Positions 1-8,634 of a DNA stretch of 64,000 bases are shown here, in pieces (within the stretch, counting starts at the first letter, position 1; each line of letters begins with the position of its first letter). The translations under genes and the position numbers were made by a program. Below the pieces are notes generated by a model. That model was not told the origin of the DNA and made no database searches. It was given only the letters and a program-made list of their open reading frames with translations. Origin of the DNA: JBHJGS01 sp050331575 (lineage in GTDB: Bacteria > Pseudomonadota > Alphaproteobacteria > Sphingomonadales > Rhodothalassiaceae); contig JBHJGS010000016.1 of NCBI GenBank assembly GCA_050331575.1, forward strand, positions 37,904-101,903. Reading direction: 5' to 3'.

Positions 1-189
1 GGCCAGGATCAGCGCGCCCACCAGCCCCGTCAGCACCAAGGCCGTGCTGACGGGTTTCTGGCGGCCCGGACGCAGGCTCATATCACCTTGACGATAGTGG
101 ATCGGCGGCTCCGGGCGATCCATCTCATGCTCGGCATGGCCCTGGGGATCGTCTCGATCGCGCCGCGCCGGGGCATCGTGGTCGACCAT
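1..189 (-). CDS. N-terminal part of an unknown membrane protein, cut by the window edge
   Basis: An open frame runs from ATG at 189 to the window edge (63 codons seen). The first ~43 residues are hydrophilic and rich in Asp, Arg, His and Pro, and a hydrophobic stretch starts near residue 44 (TALVLTGLVGALILA), so a single-pass or larger inner-membrane protein with a cytoplasmic N-terminus is likely. The ATG overlaps the sodC stop codon (TAATG), which suggests translational coupling with sodC. I do not recognise the family. The C-terminus lies outside the window. Confidence 0.55.
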   Translation of the reverse strand, partial: MVDHDAPARRDRDDPQGHAEHEMDRPEPPIHYRQGDMSLRPGRQKPVSTALVLTGLVGALILA

Positions 190-719
190 TAGCGCTGCGC
201 CACCTGATCGGCCCGGCGCACCACGCCGCAAGAAATGCGCTTGCCGGCATCTCCTGCGGGATCGGTGCGATAATCATCGCGGCCCTTGTGGATGATGATC
301 GCTGCGCCATCCTTGTCGAACAGGCGCCGATACCCGTCTTCCAGCCGCACGCGTTCCGCAACAAAGGCGAACTCGGCGGGTCCATCCTGCGGCATCACGA
401 AATTGGGCAAGTCGCCCAGATGGTGGCCGGTCTCGTCCAGAACGCCATGATCTTCGTCGGTCGGGTTGAAATGGCCGCCGGCAGCCTTGAAGTCAGGCTT
501 GCAGGCGCCGGTTTCGTGAATGTGGATGGCATGAACGCCGGGATCAAGGCCGTCGATTTGCGCGCCGAGGACCAGCCCGTCTTCGTGTTGATACACGTGC
601 ACAACGCCGTGCGATTCCCCGGTCGGCCCGTGCAATTCGGCGATGGCATCGGGCTTGGCGTCGGTCGGCCCTAGCATCAAGCCGGCCGTCAGCGCGAGGA
701 GGGAGGAAGGAAGAAGCAT
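189..719 (-). CDS. sodC: Cu/Zn superoxide dismutase, exported
   Basis: This is a periplasmic Cu/Zn superoxide dismutase (176 aa) that converts superoxide to peroxide and oxygen. The family copper and zinc ligands are visible in HIHETGAC and GGHFNP plus later His residues. The C-terminal GDAGKRISCGVV carries the active-site Arg and the second disulfide Cys. The frame is open upstream to 839, but ATG at 719 follows a GGAGA box and starts a hydrophobic signal-like segment (MLLPSSLLALTAGLML), so I prefer it. It lies downstream of a DUF1223 gene on the same strand, a possible redox pair. The gene after it starts within its stop codon. Confidence 0.93.
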   Translation of the reverse strand: MLLPSSLLALTAGLMLGPTDAKPDAIAELHGPTGESHGVVHVYQHEDGLVLGAQIDGLDPGVHAIHIHETGACKPDFKAAGGHFNPTDEDHGVLDETGHHLGDLPNFVMPQDGPAEFAFVAERVRLEDGYRRLFDKDGAAIIIHKGRDDYRTDPAGDAGKRISCGVVRRADQVAQR

Positions 720-801
720 TGCAGGGTCTCCAGCCAAAAGGGTTGGCGGGATAACGATCAGGCTGCCGCAGCGTTGCAGCGGATTGCACTTGGCGGGCGG
801 C

Positions 802-816
802 GGCGCTAGCAGCGCC
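802..816. repeat. Small hairpin between DUF1223 gene and sodC
   Basis: GGCGCT and AGCGCC arms flank a 3-nt loop (AGC), with further GC pairing outside after a bulge. It sits just after the DUF1223 stop on the minus strand. There is no U-run, so it is at most a weak processing or attenuation structure before sodC. Confidence 0.25.
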
Positions 817-854
817 TGCCCGGGTTTCATCCGCGTCAAAGGCCGGCGAATGAC

Positions 855-1580
855 CTAGCCTTTCGGGGCCAGCACCGACGGCGGCAACACAACATCTGCG
901 GCTCCAAGAACCGCACCGCCGTTGCGCTGTTGGACGATAACCGCCACATGGCGCGTCCCGGCCTCGGCGATGCGCTGCATCGGCAGATGAAGACGATCCC
1001 CGTCCCGCGCGCTTTGGCGCAGTTTTTTCATACCAAGGACAATATTGGTATAGTGCAGCTCGCGTCCGCGATTTTCACCACGGCGCACAGCAACGCGTTC
1101 GTGCGGCGAATACCACACCGCCAGCACCTCCGCGCCGCCGGCCGGTCCGCTGATCGCAATGGTTCCGTCCGGCGAAACCTCCACAGACACGCCCGTCGCG
1201 CGGTCCGCGCGGGCGGCGTCTAAGGCAGCGCGAACCTGCGACGTGCGCGATCCGACCGCCTGGTGCCGGCCGTTCAAGATCAATTGCGGCGTGTAGATGC
1301 TGCGCCGACCCATGGCCGCGTTATAGTCGCGCTGCCGGTTGGAATGCGCGGGGGCGCCGAACTTGTCGGTCCAACCCAGATAGTCCCAATAATCCACCGC
1401 AAAGCTCAATGCGAGAATATCGTCCTGCTGAGCCAGTTGCGCCAACAGTCGATCAGCGGGCGGGCAGGAACTGCAACCCTGGCTGGTGAACAATTCCGCA
1501 ACGATAAGCCGCTCTCCCGCGTGGGCGGGAAGCGGCACAGCCACAGCAAACAGCGCGGCAAATAAGATAAACGCTTTCAT
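855..1580 (-). CDS. DUF1223 family exported thioredoxin-fold protein
   Basis: This 241-aa protein has a clear Sec signal peptide (MKAFILFAALFAVAVPLPAHA). The mature part starts with VAELFTSQGCSSCPPAD, the DUF1223 signature with a thioredoxin-like CxxC (CSSC). DUF1223 proteins are periplasmic thioredoxin-fold proteins whose reaction is not settled. The family core continues through FAVDYWDYLGWTD and YTPQLILNGR. The neighbour on the same strand is sodC, so a role in envelope redox stress is reasonable but inferred. Confidence 0.85.
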   Translation of the reverse strand: MKAFILFAALFAVAVPLPAHAGERLIVAELFTSQGCSSCPPADRLLAQLAQQDDILALSFAVDYWDYLGWTDKFGAPAHSNRQRDYNAAMGRRSIYTPQLILNGRHQAVGSRTSQVRAALDAARADRATGVSVEVSPDGTIAISGPAGGAEVLAVWYSPHERVAVRRGENRGRELHYTNIVLGMKKLRQSARDGDRLHLPMQRIAEAGTRHVAVIVQQRNGGAVLGAADVVLPPSVLAPKG

Positions 1581-1682
1581 GACTCTAGTGTGTGGCCGCT
1601 GGGCCGGCAGTGCCAGTCACCATGTCACACGAGCCGGTGAGACGCGCGTGCGCCGGCTCGCCGTGGCGCTCACCCGGCCGCC

Positions 1683-1771
1683 AAAAGAGAAAAGGCAACC
1701 CGCTCAGACGAAGAGCGGGTTGCCTCAGACTCATCTCATCTTGGACTTCACGCAAGGCCGAGGAAACCTCT
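1683..1771 (-). ncRNA. Possible small RNA ending in a strong terminator
   Basis: A perfect intrinsic terminator faces left inside a gap between divergent protein genes, where no protein gene lies upstream on that strand to need it. On the minus strand a TTGTCT (1801-1806) and TAACAC (1778-1783) pair with 17-nt spacing could be a promoter. A small GAGG-TTT-CCTC hairpin lies near the predicted 5' end and exposes an anti-Shine-Dalgarno-like CCTC. The length would be about 85-90 nt. The alternative is an attenuator in the leader of the DUF1223 gene. Confidence 0.3.
1694..1724 (-). terminator. Rho-independent terminator, leftward
   Basis: The 12-bp perfect stem GGCAACCCGCTC / GAGCGGGTTGCC has a 7-nt loop and is followed on the minus strand by TTTTCTCTTTT. 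On the plus strand the stem is followed by mixed sequence, so it works leftward. Confidence 0.72.
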
Positions 1772-1921
1772 AGATAAGTGTTACTCGATTTTGGCTCCGA
1801 AGACAAGATGCGACACGCAAAGACGGCGCGTGCAGCCGATTGCAGCGGCCGCGCGCCCGGTGCTAAGAGCCCGGTCCGTGCCCTGCCGCAGTTGCGGTCT
1901 TTGTCATCGCCAAAGGATCTT

Positions 1922-2806
1922 ATGGCCCTCCTTCGTTTTGCCGCACGCGTCGCGCGGCGGCTGAAGCGGCTGCTCTACCATGCAGTCGATGCCGCCTTTC
2001 TTCCTCTGGACCGGAGCTTCGTCCAACGCGCTGGCAGCGTGCGACTGATCCCGCGCGGGCCCAACCGCTTCGGCGGCAAATATGCCTATGGCGACTGGGC
2101 CCATACCATCGGCGTGTTTCACGCGTTGCTGTTCGATCTTGTTAAGGATCGAGCAGATCCGCACCTGCTCGATGTCGGCTGCGGCAAAGGGCTTGTGGGC
2201 TTGGCCGCGGCCCCGGTCCTGGGCAGCACCGGCCGCTATACCGGTCTGGACGTGGTTGCGGACAATATCGCCTTTTGCCGGCGTCACTTCAGCGACTCGC
2301 GATTCGATTTCATTCACGTCGCGCAGGCGAATGCGGCCTACGCCGCCGCCCAGCCGGACACGCTGGCCCCGTGGCCGCTGGCAGACTCCCAAATCGATAT
2401 TGTCACCGCTTTGTCGGTCTGGACCCATCTCAGCGAACGGCATGCGCTGTTTTATATGCGTGAGGTCAGCCGCGTGCTCAAACCCGGCGGGATCGCGCTG
2501 ATCACCGTGTTCTTGCTCGATGAGACCTATCGCCGCCGCCTGGCACAGGGGCTGCCGAAGATCAGCCCGACCCATCCCACCGATCCGGCCGACTGGGTAT
2601 TCGACCGACCCGCCTATGGCTCTGATCACTGGTTTCACACCGGCTGGGCGCGCGTGCCCGAAGATGCGATCGGGGTCTGTGAAGCGGGGCTGCGCAAGAT
2701 GCTCGACGCCGCCGGTTTGACCTTGGCGGCGCATTATCCGGGTCTTTGGAAAGACCGGCCCGGCCTTTATTTCCAAGACGCTGTGCTGCTGCACCGGCCA
2801 CAGTGA
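1922..2806 (+). CDS. Class I SAM-dependent methyltransferase
   Basis: This is a 294-aa predicted methyltransferase. The SAM-binding motif I is LLDVGCGKGLVGLA and the post-I acidic residue lies in YTGLDVV. Further on come LSVWTHL and VLKPGGIALIT, typical of small-molecule or sugar methyltransferases. The frame is open from 1778, but ATG at 1922 has AAAGGA five bases upstream and matches the expected N-terminus. It is followed after ten bases by a GT2 glycosyltransferase, so methylation of a glycan or its precursor is likely. The exact substrate is unknown. Confidence 0.8.
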   Translation: MALLRFAARVARRLKRLLYHAVDAAFLPLDRSFVQRAGSVRLIPRGPNRFGGKYAYGDWAHTIGVFHALLFDLVKDRADPHLLDVGCGKGLVGLAAAPVLGSTGRYTGLDVVADNIAFCRRHFSDSRFDFIHVAQANAAYAAAQPDTLAPWPLADSQIDIVTALSVWTHLSERHALFYMREVSRVLKPGGIALITVFLLDETYRRRLAQGLPKISPTHPTDPADWVFDRPAYGSDHWFHTGWARVPEDAIGVCEAGLRKMLDAAGLTLAAHYPGLWKDRPGLYFQDAVLLHRPQ

Positions 2807-2816
2807 GTCAGGCGCG

Positions 2817-3776
2817 ATGCCAGTTGAGTCCAACACCGCCGTAATCCTGGTCAATTATTGTGGTGCCTCAGATACGCTTGCGTGCATTGACAGCCTGCTC
2901 GCCGGCACGCCGCCACCGGCAGCGATCCTGATCACCGACAATGCCTCGCCGCGCCAGGGCGGGGCCGCCCTGGCTACAGGGCTTGCGGCGCGCGATCTGC
3001 CCGTGCTGCGGTTGACAGCCGCCCAGGCCGAGACGGCTCAATCCAGCCGCGATCGCGCCGCCCTGGTTTTGATCGACAATGATCGCAATGCCGGGTTCGG
3101 TGCGGCCTGCAATCTGGCGATGCGCGCCGTTAAGCGGTTGTTCGGCGACCTCAATTACTGGATGCTGAACAATGACTGCACGGTTGCACCGGACTGTCTG
3201 GCGCAGTTGGAAGCCACGGCAATCGGGCAAGGCCCGTGCGCGCTGATCGGCGCCACGATGCTGCTCGCCGATCAGCCTGGACACCTGCAATCCCGCGGCG
3301 GCGGGCGGCTTTGGCCTTGGCTGGCAACTGAGCGGCTGCTCGGCTACGGCCAGCCTGACGACGATCGCCTGGAGGCTCCGCAGGATCGGCTAGACTATAT
3401 CACCGGCGGCTCGCTGTATCTGCCGGCGCCGGTCTATCGCCGCATCGGCGGCTTTGACGAGCGCTTCTTCTTGTATCTGGAGGATGTCGATCTGAGCCTG
3501 CGCGCGCGGCGGGCCGGCATTGCGCTGATTTGGTGCAAGCCGGCGCGGGTTTGGCATCGCTACGGTGCCTCGACCAATCGCAGCAGTGCCTTTGTCGATT
3601 ATCATGCGCTATATGGCAGTGTTTTGGTGGCGCGGCGATATTTTCCGTACCGCAGCCCGGTCAGCACGCTGCTTTTGCTGACACTGAAGCTGGTCAACCG
3701 CCTACGCCGCGGCCAAGCTGAACGGCTTCCAGCGCTGATGCGCGCTTTCTGGACGGCATGGCGTGTTCGGCTCTAG
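2817..3776 (+). CDS. GT2 family glycosyltransferase
   Basis: This 319-aa GT-A fold glycosyltransferase resembles rhamnosyltransferase-like members of GT2. It opens with the strand AVILVNYCGASDTL, has the DNA motif in ITDNAS, the metal-binding region in MLNNDCTVAPDCL, and the acceptor-site segment GGFDERFFLYLEDVDLS. No transmembrane helix is evident, so it is cytoplasmic or peripheral. It sits between a methyltransferase and a chain-length regulator, consistent with repeat-unit assembly on a lipid carrier. Donor and acceptor sugars cannot be read from the sequence. Confidence 0.85.
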   Translation: MPVESNTAVILVNYCGASDTLACIDSLLAGTPPPAAILITDNASPRQGGAALATGLAARDLPVLRLTAAQAETAQSSRDRAALVLIDNDRNAGFGAACNLAMRAVKRLFGDLNYWMLNNDCTVAPDCLAQLEATAIGQGPCALIGATMLLADQPGHLQSRGGGRLWPWLATERLLGYGQPDDDRLEAPQDRLDYITGGSLYLPAPVYRRIGGFDERFFLYLEDVDLSLRARRAGIALIWCKPARVWHRYGASTNRSSAFVDYHALYGSVLVARRYFPYRSPVSTLLLLTLKLVNRLRRGQAERLPALMRAFWTAWRVRL

Positions 3777-3875
3777 GGCCTTATCTGTCCGATCGCGATC
3801 GCCCCTGGACGAATGCTGCTCTAGCCTCTTTAGATTGGCTGTGGATCGGGCTTAACGGTGTGCCCGGGAGAAAAG

Positions 3876-4775
3876 ATGCTGGATGTGACGAGGGATCAGA
3901 TGCCGCGCAAGCCGGCAGACGCGCCGCCACAGCGGCTAAGCTTGGCGGACGTCACCGACGCGTTCTTCGCGCAGACCCGCCTGTTCATCGCTTTGGTGGT
4001 GGCCGGCCTGGCGCTTGGTAGCCTCCATTATGCCCTGACACCGTCCTTCTACCGCGCCGACGCGGTGCTGGCGGCGTCAGACGACTCGGATTTTTCCGAT
4101 CTGACCAGCCTGGCGGGGCTGGCAGGTCTGGCCAGCGATGAGCAAGGGGATCTGGGCGAGGTCGAATTCCTGTTCCGCTCGCGCGTTCTCGGTGCAGCCC
4201 TGCTGGAGGATGAGCGCCTCATCGCCGCCTTGTTGCCCGATCTGGTGAGTGGCGAGCCACCGGGGTTTGTGACCAAGGTCAAGCGCGCGGTGTTCGCCGT
4301 GCTGGGCCGGCCGCTGCCGGATGACGTGACCGCGGAGGCTCTGCGCGACGCCATCCAGGCCAAGATCGACACCGAAACCTCCGACCAAGGCTATTTGGAG
4401 GTTCAGTTCACCGATCGCGATCCGGCCATTGCCCATTATGCCTTGCACCGCATCATCGAAACGACGCTGGCCATCGTCAGCGAGCGGCAGATCAGCCGGC
4501 TGAAACAGCAGCAGGACGCCCTGATCGCCATCCTGGCCGAGGCCGATCAGGCCATGACGGTGAGCGCAGGACGCAGTCTGGTGGAACGCCTGCAAGAACA
4601 ATTCCTGGCCAAGGTGACCGATCAATTGCTGGCCGCGCGCATTCTGGAACCGCCGGTGCAGCCGAGCCTGCCGGCCGGGCCCAATCTTCTGCTTTATCTT
4701 CTGGCCTATGGCGCGCTGGCGGTGGCGCTTTACAGCGTGATCGTGGCCGTGCGGGCCGTGCGCGGCGGACGCTGA
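3876..4775 (+). CDS. Wzz-like polysaccharide chain-length regulator
   Basis: This 299-aa protein has the two-helix topology of polysaccharide co-polymerases: one transmembrane segment near residues 40-60 (LFIALVVAGLALGSLHYAL), a long periplasmic part with helical character (QISRLKQQQDALIAILAEAD), and a second transmembrane segment near the C-terminus (LLLYLLAYGALAVALYSVI). Such proteins set glycan chain length together with a Wzy polymerase. ATG at 3876 has GGGAG five bases upstream; an in-frame GTG lies at 3858. The stop overlaps the next gene's start (TGATG), so the two are translationally coupled. Confidence 0.72.
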   Translation: MLDVTRDQMPRKPADAPPQRLSLADVTDAFFAQTRLFIALVVAGLALGSLHYALTPSFYRADAVLAASDDSDFSDLTSLAGLAGLASDEQGDLGEVEFLFRSRVLGAALLEDERLIAALLPDLVSGEPPGFVTKVKRAVFAVLGRPLPDDVTAEALRDAIQAKIDTETSDQGYLEVQFTDRDPAIAHYALHRIIETTLAIVSERQISRLKQQQDALIAILAEADQAMTVSAGRSLVERLQEQFLAKVTDQLLAARILEPPVQPSLPAGPNLLLYLLAYGALAVALYSVIVAVRAVRGGR

Positions 4776-6091
4776 TGCTGGGTTGGCTGGGCCTTGCGCT
4801 GCTGCCGCCGCTGGTGCTGGCCTGGCAAGTGTTCAGCCATTCCCATGTCCGGTTGGACCACCGCCTCCTCTTCACGCTGGGTATGTGTTTCTACGCAAGC
4901 CTGCCCGCCATGCTGTTCGTCATCGCCAGCTATGGTGAGATGGATGACCCCTTCATCACCGTGTGGCTGCGCTTGTTTGCTCTGCTGTCTGAGACCGAAA
5001 AGCAGGTGCTGCCGTGGACAATCCTGGGCCTTTGGACGGCCTTCCTAGCCGGGGATATGGCCATGGCGGGGCTTCTGGCGCGCCGCGCAGCGAATAGGCG
5101 GGCGGCTCGGCATGCCATGCCGGCAAGCGTCGCTGCCGTCTTGGCCCCGGCCCTGCCGCTGGTCATCCGCGCGCTCGCCCTGGTGCTGGTGGCCTTTGTG
5201 GGCCTGTTGACCGTGCAGAATCGGCACCATCTGTTGGGTGGCTATGATCTGGACCAGGTCGGCGGTTTCCGAGGTCCGATCCAACTCGCCATCGGGTTTT
5301 TGACCCTGCTGCTTCTGATCGTCCTGGCTCACCGCCGCATGTTCAGCCGAAACGACTTGATCCTCACCGCGGCCGCCTTGGGGGTTTCAATGCTTCTGTC
5401 GGTTCTGCTGGGCACCCGGCAGAATGTCTTGACGGCGGTCATGGCACTTCTGGCGTTTCGATCCTGTTTCGGCCGGCCGCTGACCCCGTTGCGGCTGATC
5501 TCGGCCCTGGGATTGATCGTCGTCTTGGGCGTGGCCGTTGCCGTCGTGCGCCTGCCCGGGGCGAATTTGAGCTATGCGCTGGTATTCGCCTTCACCGAAC
5601 CGGCCGGCACCTTCATCAGCCTGCTGACCATGACCGCCTTCAATGCGCTGCCGTTCTTCAGTACGCCGGACGAATTGTTGGTCAGTGCGCTGAATCTGAT
5701 CCCCTCGGCGATCTGGCCGGGCAAGGCCGATTTCTTGGAGCCGTTCCAACACCGCTTCATCGTCCTGGCGCCCTTGGGCGCGCGCCATTTGGGGGTCTCG
5801 CTGATCAGCAATTTCGGGATCATCGGCGCCCCCCTCCTCTTGGCGGTCATGGGCGCGGCCCTGCGGTTGCTCAAACAGTTGACGTGGCGGCCGGATCTGC
5901 AGCCGACCTACGCCTTTCTCGCAGGCGTGGTCGCGTTGGACCTGTGGCGCAATCCGTTGCAGGTTTCTGTGGCCAAGAACATGATCCAGACGGCAGTGAT
6001 CTTCCCGCTGGGCGTCTATGTCCTCGCCGGGCTGATCCTGTTCGCTGTGCTCGATCGCGGGCGATCGATCCAGGCGCAGCGGCGTCTTTAG
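4775..6091 (+). CDS. Polytopic membrane protein, O-antigen/exopolysaccharide polymerase-like
   Basis: This 438-aa protein has about ten to twelve hydrophobic segments with a larger polar loop in the second half, as in Wzy-type polymerases. It starts inside the stop codon of the Wzz-like gene, the usual Wzz-Wzy pairing, and lies in a glycosyltransferase cluster. Sequence conservation in this family is poor, so the assignment rests on topology and context. A membrane-bound acyltransferase or another glycan transporter cannot be excluded. Confidence 0.65.
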   Translation: MLGWLGLALLPPLVLAWQVFSHSHVRLDHRLLFTLGMCFYASLPAMLFVIASYGEMDDPFITVWLRLFALLSETEKQVLPWTILGLWTAFLAGDMAMAGLLARRAANRRAARHAMPASVAAVLAPALPLVIRALALVLVAFVGLLTVQNRHHLLGGYDLDQVGGFRGPIQLAIGFLTLLLLIVLAHRRMFSRNDLILTAAALGVSMLLSVLLGTRQNVLTAVMALLAFRSCFGRPLTPLRLISALGLIVVLGVAVAVVRLPGANLSYALVFAFTEPAGTFISLLTMTAFNALPFFSTPDELLVSALNLIPSAIWPGKADFLEPFQHRFIVLAPLGARHLGVSLISNFGIIGAPLLLAVMGAALRLLKQLTWRPDLQPTYAFLAGVVALDLWRNPLQVSVAKNMIQTAVIFPLGVYVLAGLILFAVLDRGRSIQAQRRL

Positions 6092-6094
6092 GGC

Positions 6095-6163
6095 ATTATC
6101 CGATCAATCGCGATTGATCGGCTGAAAAGGCCCGCCGTCTATGGGGCGCGCAACTTTGTCCGA
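6095..6163 (-). repeat. Palindromic dispersed element, copy A
   Basis: The element contains a perfect 22-bp palindrome at 6100-6121 (CCGATCAATCG / CGATTGATCGG), then an A-run, GGCCCGCC, a short variable part and GCAACTTTGTCCGAC. Related copies occur near 42559-42630 and 61758-61808, all in the same orientation. Copy A supplies the last ~20 codons of the leftward glycosyltransferase gene, which ends SDKVARPIDGGPFQPINRD. Confidence 0.7.
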
Positions 6164-7447
6164 CCCGCCGGAGCGACCGGCCGGCTGATCCTGGCTGACC
6201 AGGTCGGACAGTTCCGCGTTCCACAAGGCGGTGATCCTGCGCCGGGAAAAGTGGCGCTGATACACATCGTGGCAGTGCCGCTGCAAGGCCTTCAAGCGGT
6301 CAGCATCGTGCAGCAAGCCAAGCAGGTCGTCGATGACGGCCTCCCTGGTATCGGGGCTGAGATGCCAGCCGACATGATGATCGGCGATCCATCGGGCCAC
6401 CGCGCTGTGCCGATCTCCGGCGAAGATGATCGGTCGGCCAGACGCCAAGCTGCCGAAAAATTTGGAGGGCACAGCAATACCCGCCCAATCGGGTTTCAAG
6501 CTCATCAAATGAATGTCCGCCGACCCCAGCCGCGTCTCCAGTTCCGCAAGAGGCACAAAGCCGGCAAATCGGATATTGCGATCCTCCGGCCCAACCGCTT
6601 GCTTCAGCGCCTCGGCCCGATTGCCCCGCACGGCAAAGCAAAACCGGACCGCCTCTTCATGGCGCAGGCGGCGCGCCAAGCCCAATAGCTCTTCATAGCT
6701 ATGCGCCTCGCCGAAATTGCCGGAATATAGCAGCGCAAGCCGGGCCGCGCCGAAGGTCTGTGTGCGCACCACGGGGTCCATCGCCACAGGGGCTGTCGGC
6801 TCGACCAAGGCCCACGGCGTCAGCTCCACCTCCCGCGCGGAATGATCATGGCGCCTGAGCCGCTGACGCATACACGACCCAAGATCCGCAATCAGATCGC
6901 AACGCTGGTAGGCCCGGCGCATGGCCCACCGGACCAGCCGGGTCGCCACGCCATTCTCCCGGACTTGGCCCGCCGCCATGGCCGCCTCCGGGTGCAAGTC
7001 AAAGCACCAGTGAGCCAGCGTCATCCGAGGCGCCAACAGCTTCAGTGGGACCGCGACGAGCAGCGCGAAGACCGGATCGGTGCCGATGATGACGATATCC
7101 GGCCGCCGGTCAGGACCGCGCAAAGCCAGCAGGCTCCACGCCGTCATCATCCAAATGGCGTTGGCCAGGCGCCCCAGCGCGCGGTTCTGCGGCCATCGCG
7201 GGCGCCAGATGCGATTATAGCGGACGCCCTGATGCTGCTCACGCCGCGCATAAAGGCGCTGGTCGTCGCGGCAGCCGCGATTGCACGGCAGCGCCTCCAC
7301 CTGCCAGCCCTGCGCGGCCAGATCCTCCGCCAAACCGCTGAGATGTTGGGCGCTGACCACATCATCGGGGTACATATAGTGATAGAGAATCGCAACGCGG
7401 CGGCCCCGCTCCGGGCCGGCGCTCATCGGCTGCCTGCTGCCGGTCAT
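6104..7447 (-). CDS. GT4 family glycosyltransferase (WbuB-like)
   Basis: This 447-aa GT-B fold glycosyltransferase has an N-terminal acceptor domain beginning RRVAILYHYMYPDDVVSAQH, a linker with LAHWCFDLHPEA, and a C-terminal donor domain with LLYSGNFGEAHSYEEL and the family-typical VPSKFFGSLASGRPIIF. ATG at 7447 follows the upstream epimerase stop by 10 bases and has AAGG before it. The last ~20 codons come from a palindromic repeat element, so the tail is probably a late extension and not part of the fold. It is co-transcribed with the epimerase. Confidence 0.82.
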   Translation of the reverse strand: MTGSRQPMSAGPERGRRVAILYHYMYPDDVVSAQHLSGLAEDLAAQGWQVEALPCNRGCRDDQRLYARREQHQGVRYNRIWRPRWPQNRALGRLANAIWMMTAWSLLALRGPDRRPDIVIIGTDPVFALLVAVPLKLLAPRMTLAHWCFDLHPEAAMAAGQVRENGVATRLVRWAMRRAYQRCDLIADLGSCMRQRLRRHDHSAREVELTPWALVEPTAPVAMDPVVRTQTFGAARLALLYSGNFGEAHSYEELLGLARRLRHEEAVRFCFAVRGNRAEALKQAVGPEDRNIRFAGFVPLAELETRLGSADIHLMSLKPDWAGIAVPSKFFGSLASGRPIIFAGDRHSAVARWIADHHVGWHLSPDTREAVIDDLLGLLHDADRLKALQRHCHDVYQRHFSRRRITALWNAELSDLVSQDQPAGRSGGSDKVARPIDGGPFQPINRD

Positions 7448-7457
7448 CAAACGGGCC

Positions 7458-8456
7458 TTAGGCGCATTCTCGATTGTGGCGGCGCCAAACCTGCTGCGAG
7501 ATCCAGCTGTAGGTCCGCTGCATGCCGTCTCGTAATGGCATCGCCGGCTTCCAGCCCAGCCGCGTTTCAATCAAGCGATTATCCGAGTTTCGGCCCCGCA
7601 CGCCCTGCGGGCCGGGCACATTGCGGATGCGCAAATCCTTTCCGGACAGATCAATCGCCAGTTGCGCCAGATTGTTGATCGAGATCATTTCCTCCGACCC
7701 GATATTCACAGGGCCCTCAAAATCGGACCGCATCAGGCGGATCGTCGCCTCGATACATTCATCGATATACAAGAATGAGCGGGTCTGCTTGCCGTCCCCC
7801 CACACTTCGATCTCGCCGCCATTCTCCGCCATGGCAACCTTCCGGCACAAAGCCGCCGGCGCCTTTTCCTTGCCCCCGATCCAGGTCCCTTCCGGGCCGA
7901 AAATGTTGTGATAACGGCCGATCCGGCATTGCATGTCATGATTGCGGTTATAGGAAAGGTAAAGGCGCTCGGAGAACAGCTTTTCCCAGCCATATTCACT
8001 ATCCGGATCGGCCGGATAGGCGCTTTCTTCGGAGCAAATCGGGTTATCGGACTCTTTTTGATTGTAGGCAGGATAGATACAGGCAGATGATGAATAGAAA
8101 ACTCTTTTGATGCCTTTTCGGCGACACGCCTCGACAACATTCAGATTGACGGTGGCGGAATTGTGCATGATCGCCGCATCATTGTCGCCGGTGAAGATAT
8201 AACCGGCCCCGCCCATGTCCGCGGCGAGCTGATAAACCTCGGCAAATGGCTTGTCGATGCAGGCGGCCACAAAGTCTTGATCCCGCAGGTCGCCCAGCAA
8301 GAATTCATCGGCCGGAGAGTCCGCATGCTCATTCGGCTTCAGATCGACCGCTCGAACCCAAAAGCCGTCCCGCTTCAAGCGCTTGACAAGATGCCCACCG
8401 ATGAATCCACCAGCGCCACAGACCAAAGCGGTTTTCTTTGCGGTGGAGCTTTGCAT
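7458..8456 (-). CDS. NAD-dependent sugar epimerase, GDP-mannose 3,5-epimerase-like
   Basis: This 332-aa extended SDR enzyme has the Rossmann motif GAGGFIGGH near the N-terminus and a YGWEK catalytic Tyr/Lys pair. The segment AADMGGAGYIFTGDND together with SSACIYPAYNQKE closely follows GDP-mannose 3,5-epimerase, which makes GDP-L-galactose or GDP-L-gulose. GGAAGAG lies five bases before the ATG. Its product could feed the glycosyltransferase encoded directly downstream. The narrower alternative is another GDP-sugar epimerase or dehydratase of the same subfamily. Confidence 0.8.
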   Translation of the reverse strand: MQSSTAKKTALVCGAGGFIGGHLVKRLKRDGFWVRAVDLKPNEHADSPADEFLLGDLRDQDFVAACIDKPFAEVYQLAADMGGAGYIFTGDNDAAIMHNSATVNLNVVEACRRKGIKRVFYSSSACIYPAYNQKESDNPICSEESAYPADPDSEYGWEKLFSERLYLSYNRNHDMQCRIGRYHNIFGPEGTWIGGKEKAPAALCRKVAMAENGGEIEVWGDGKQTRSFLYIDECIEATIRLMRSDFEGPVNIGSEEMISINNLAQLAIDLSGKDLRIRNVPGPQGVRGRNSDNRLIETRLGWKPAMPLRDGMQRTYSWISQQVWRRHNRECA

Positions 8457-8634
8457 CTGCTCTTCCTAACCTACACAACCCTAGACGCACTAAGCGAGCA
8501 TCCGGCCGCTGACCCAGGGCAACACCCGCGTTCGCGGCCACGCCCAAATCCTGACGGATCTGCAGCGGCAGTTTGTCTTAGTCATGATCGGGAGGCAGTT
8601 CAAGGCTTAGAGCCCGGCTGCAGGCGGACACGCC

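Noticed and set aside
3781..3806. TTATCTGTCCGATCGCGATCG-like sequence resembling the palindromic element
   Set aside because: Only the GATCGCGATCG core and TTATC match; the distal half is absent, so it is not called a copy.
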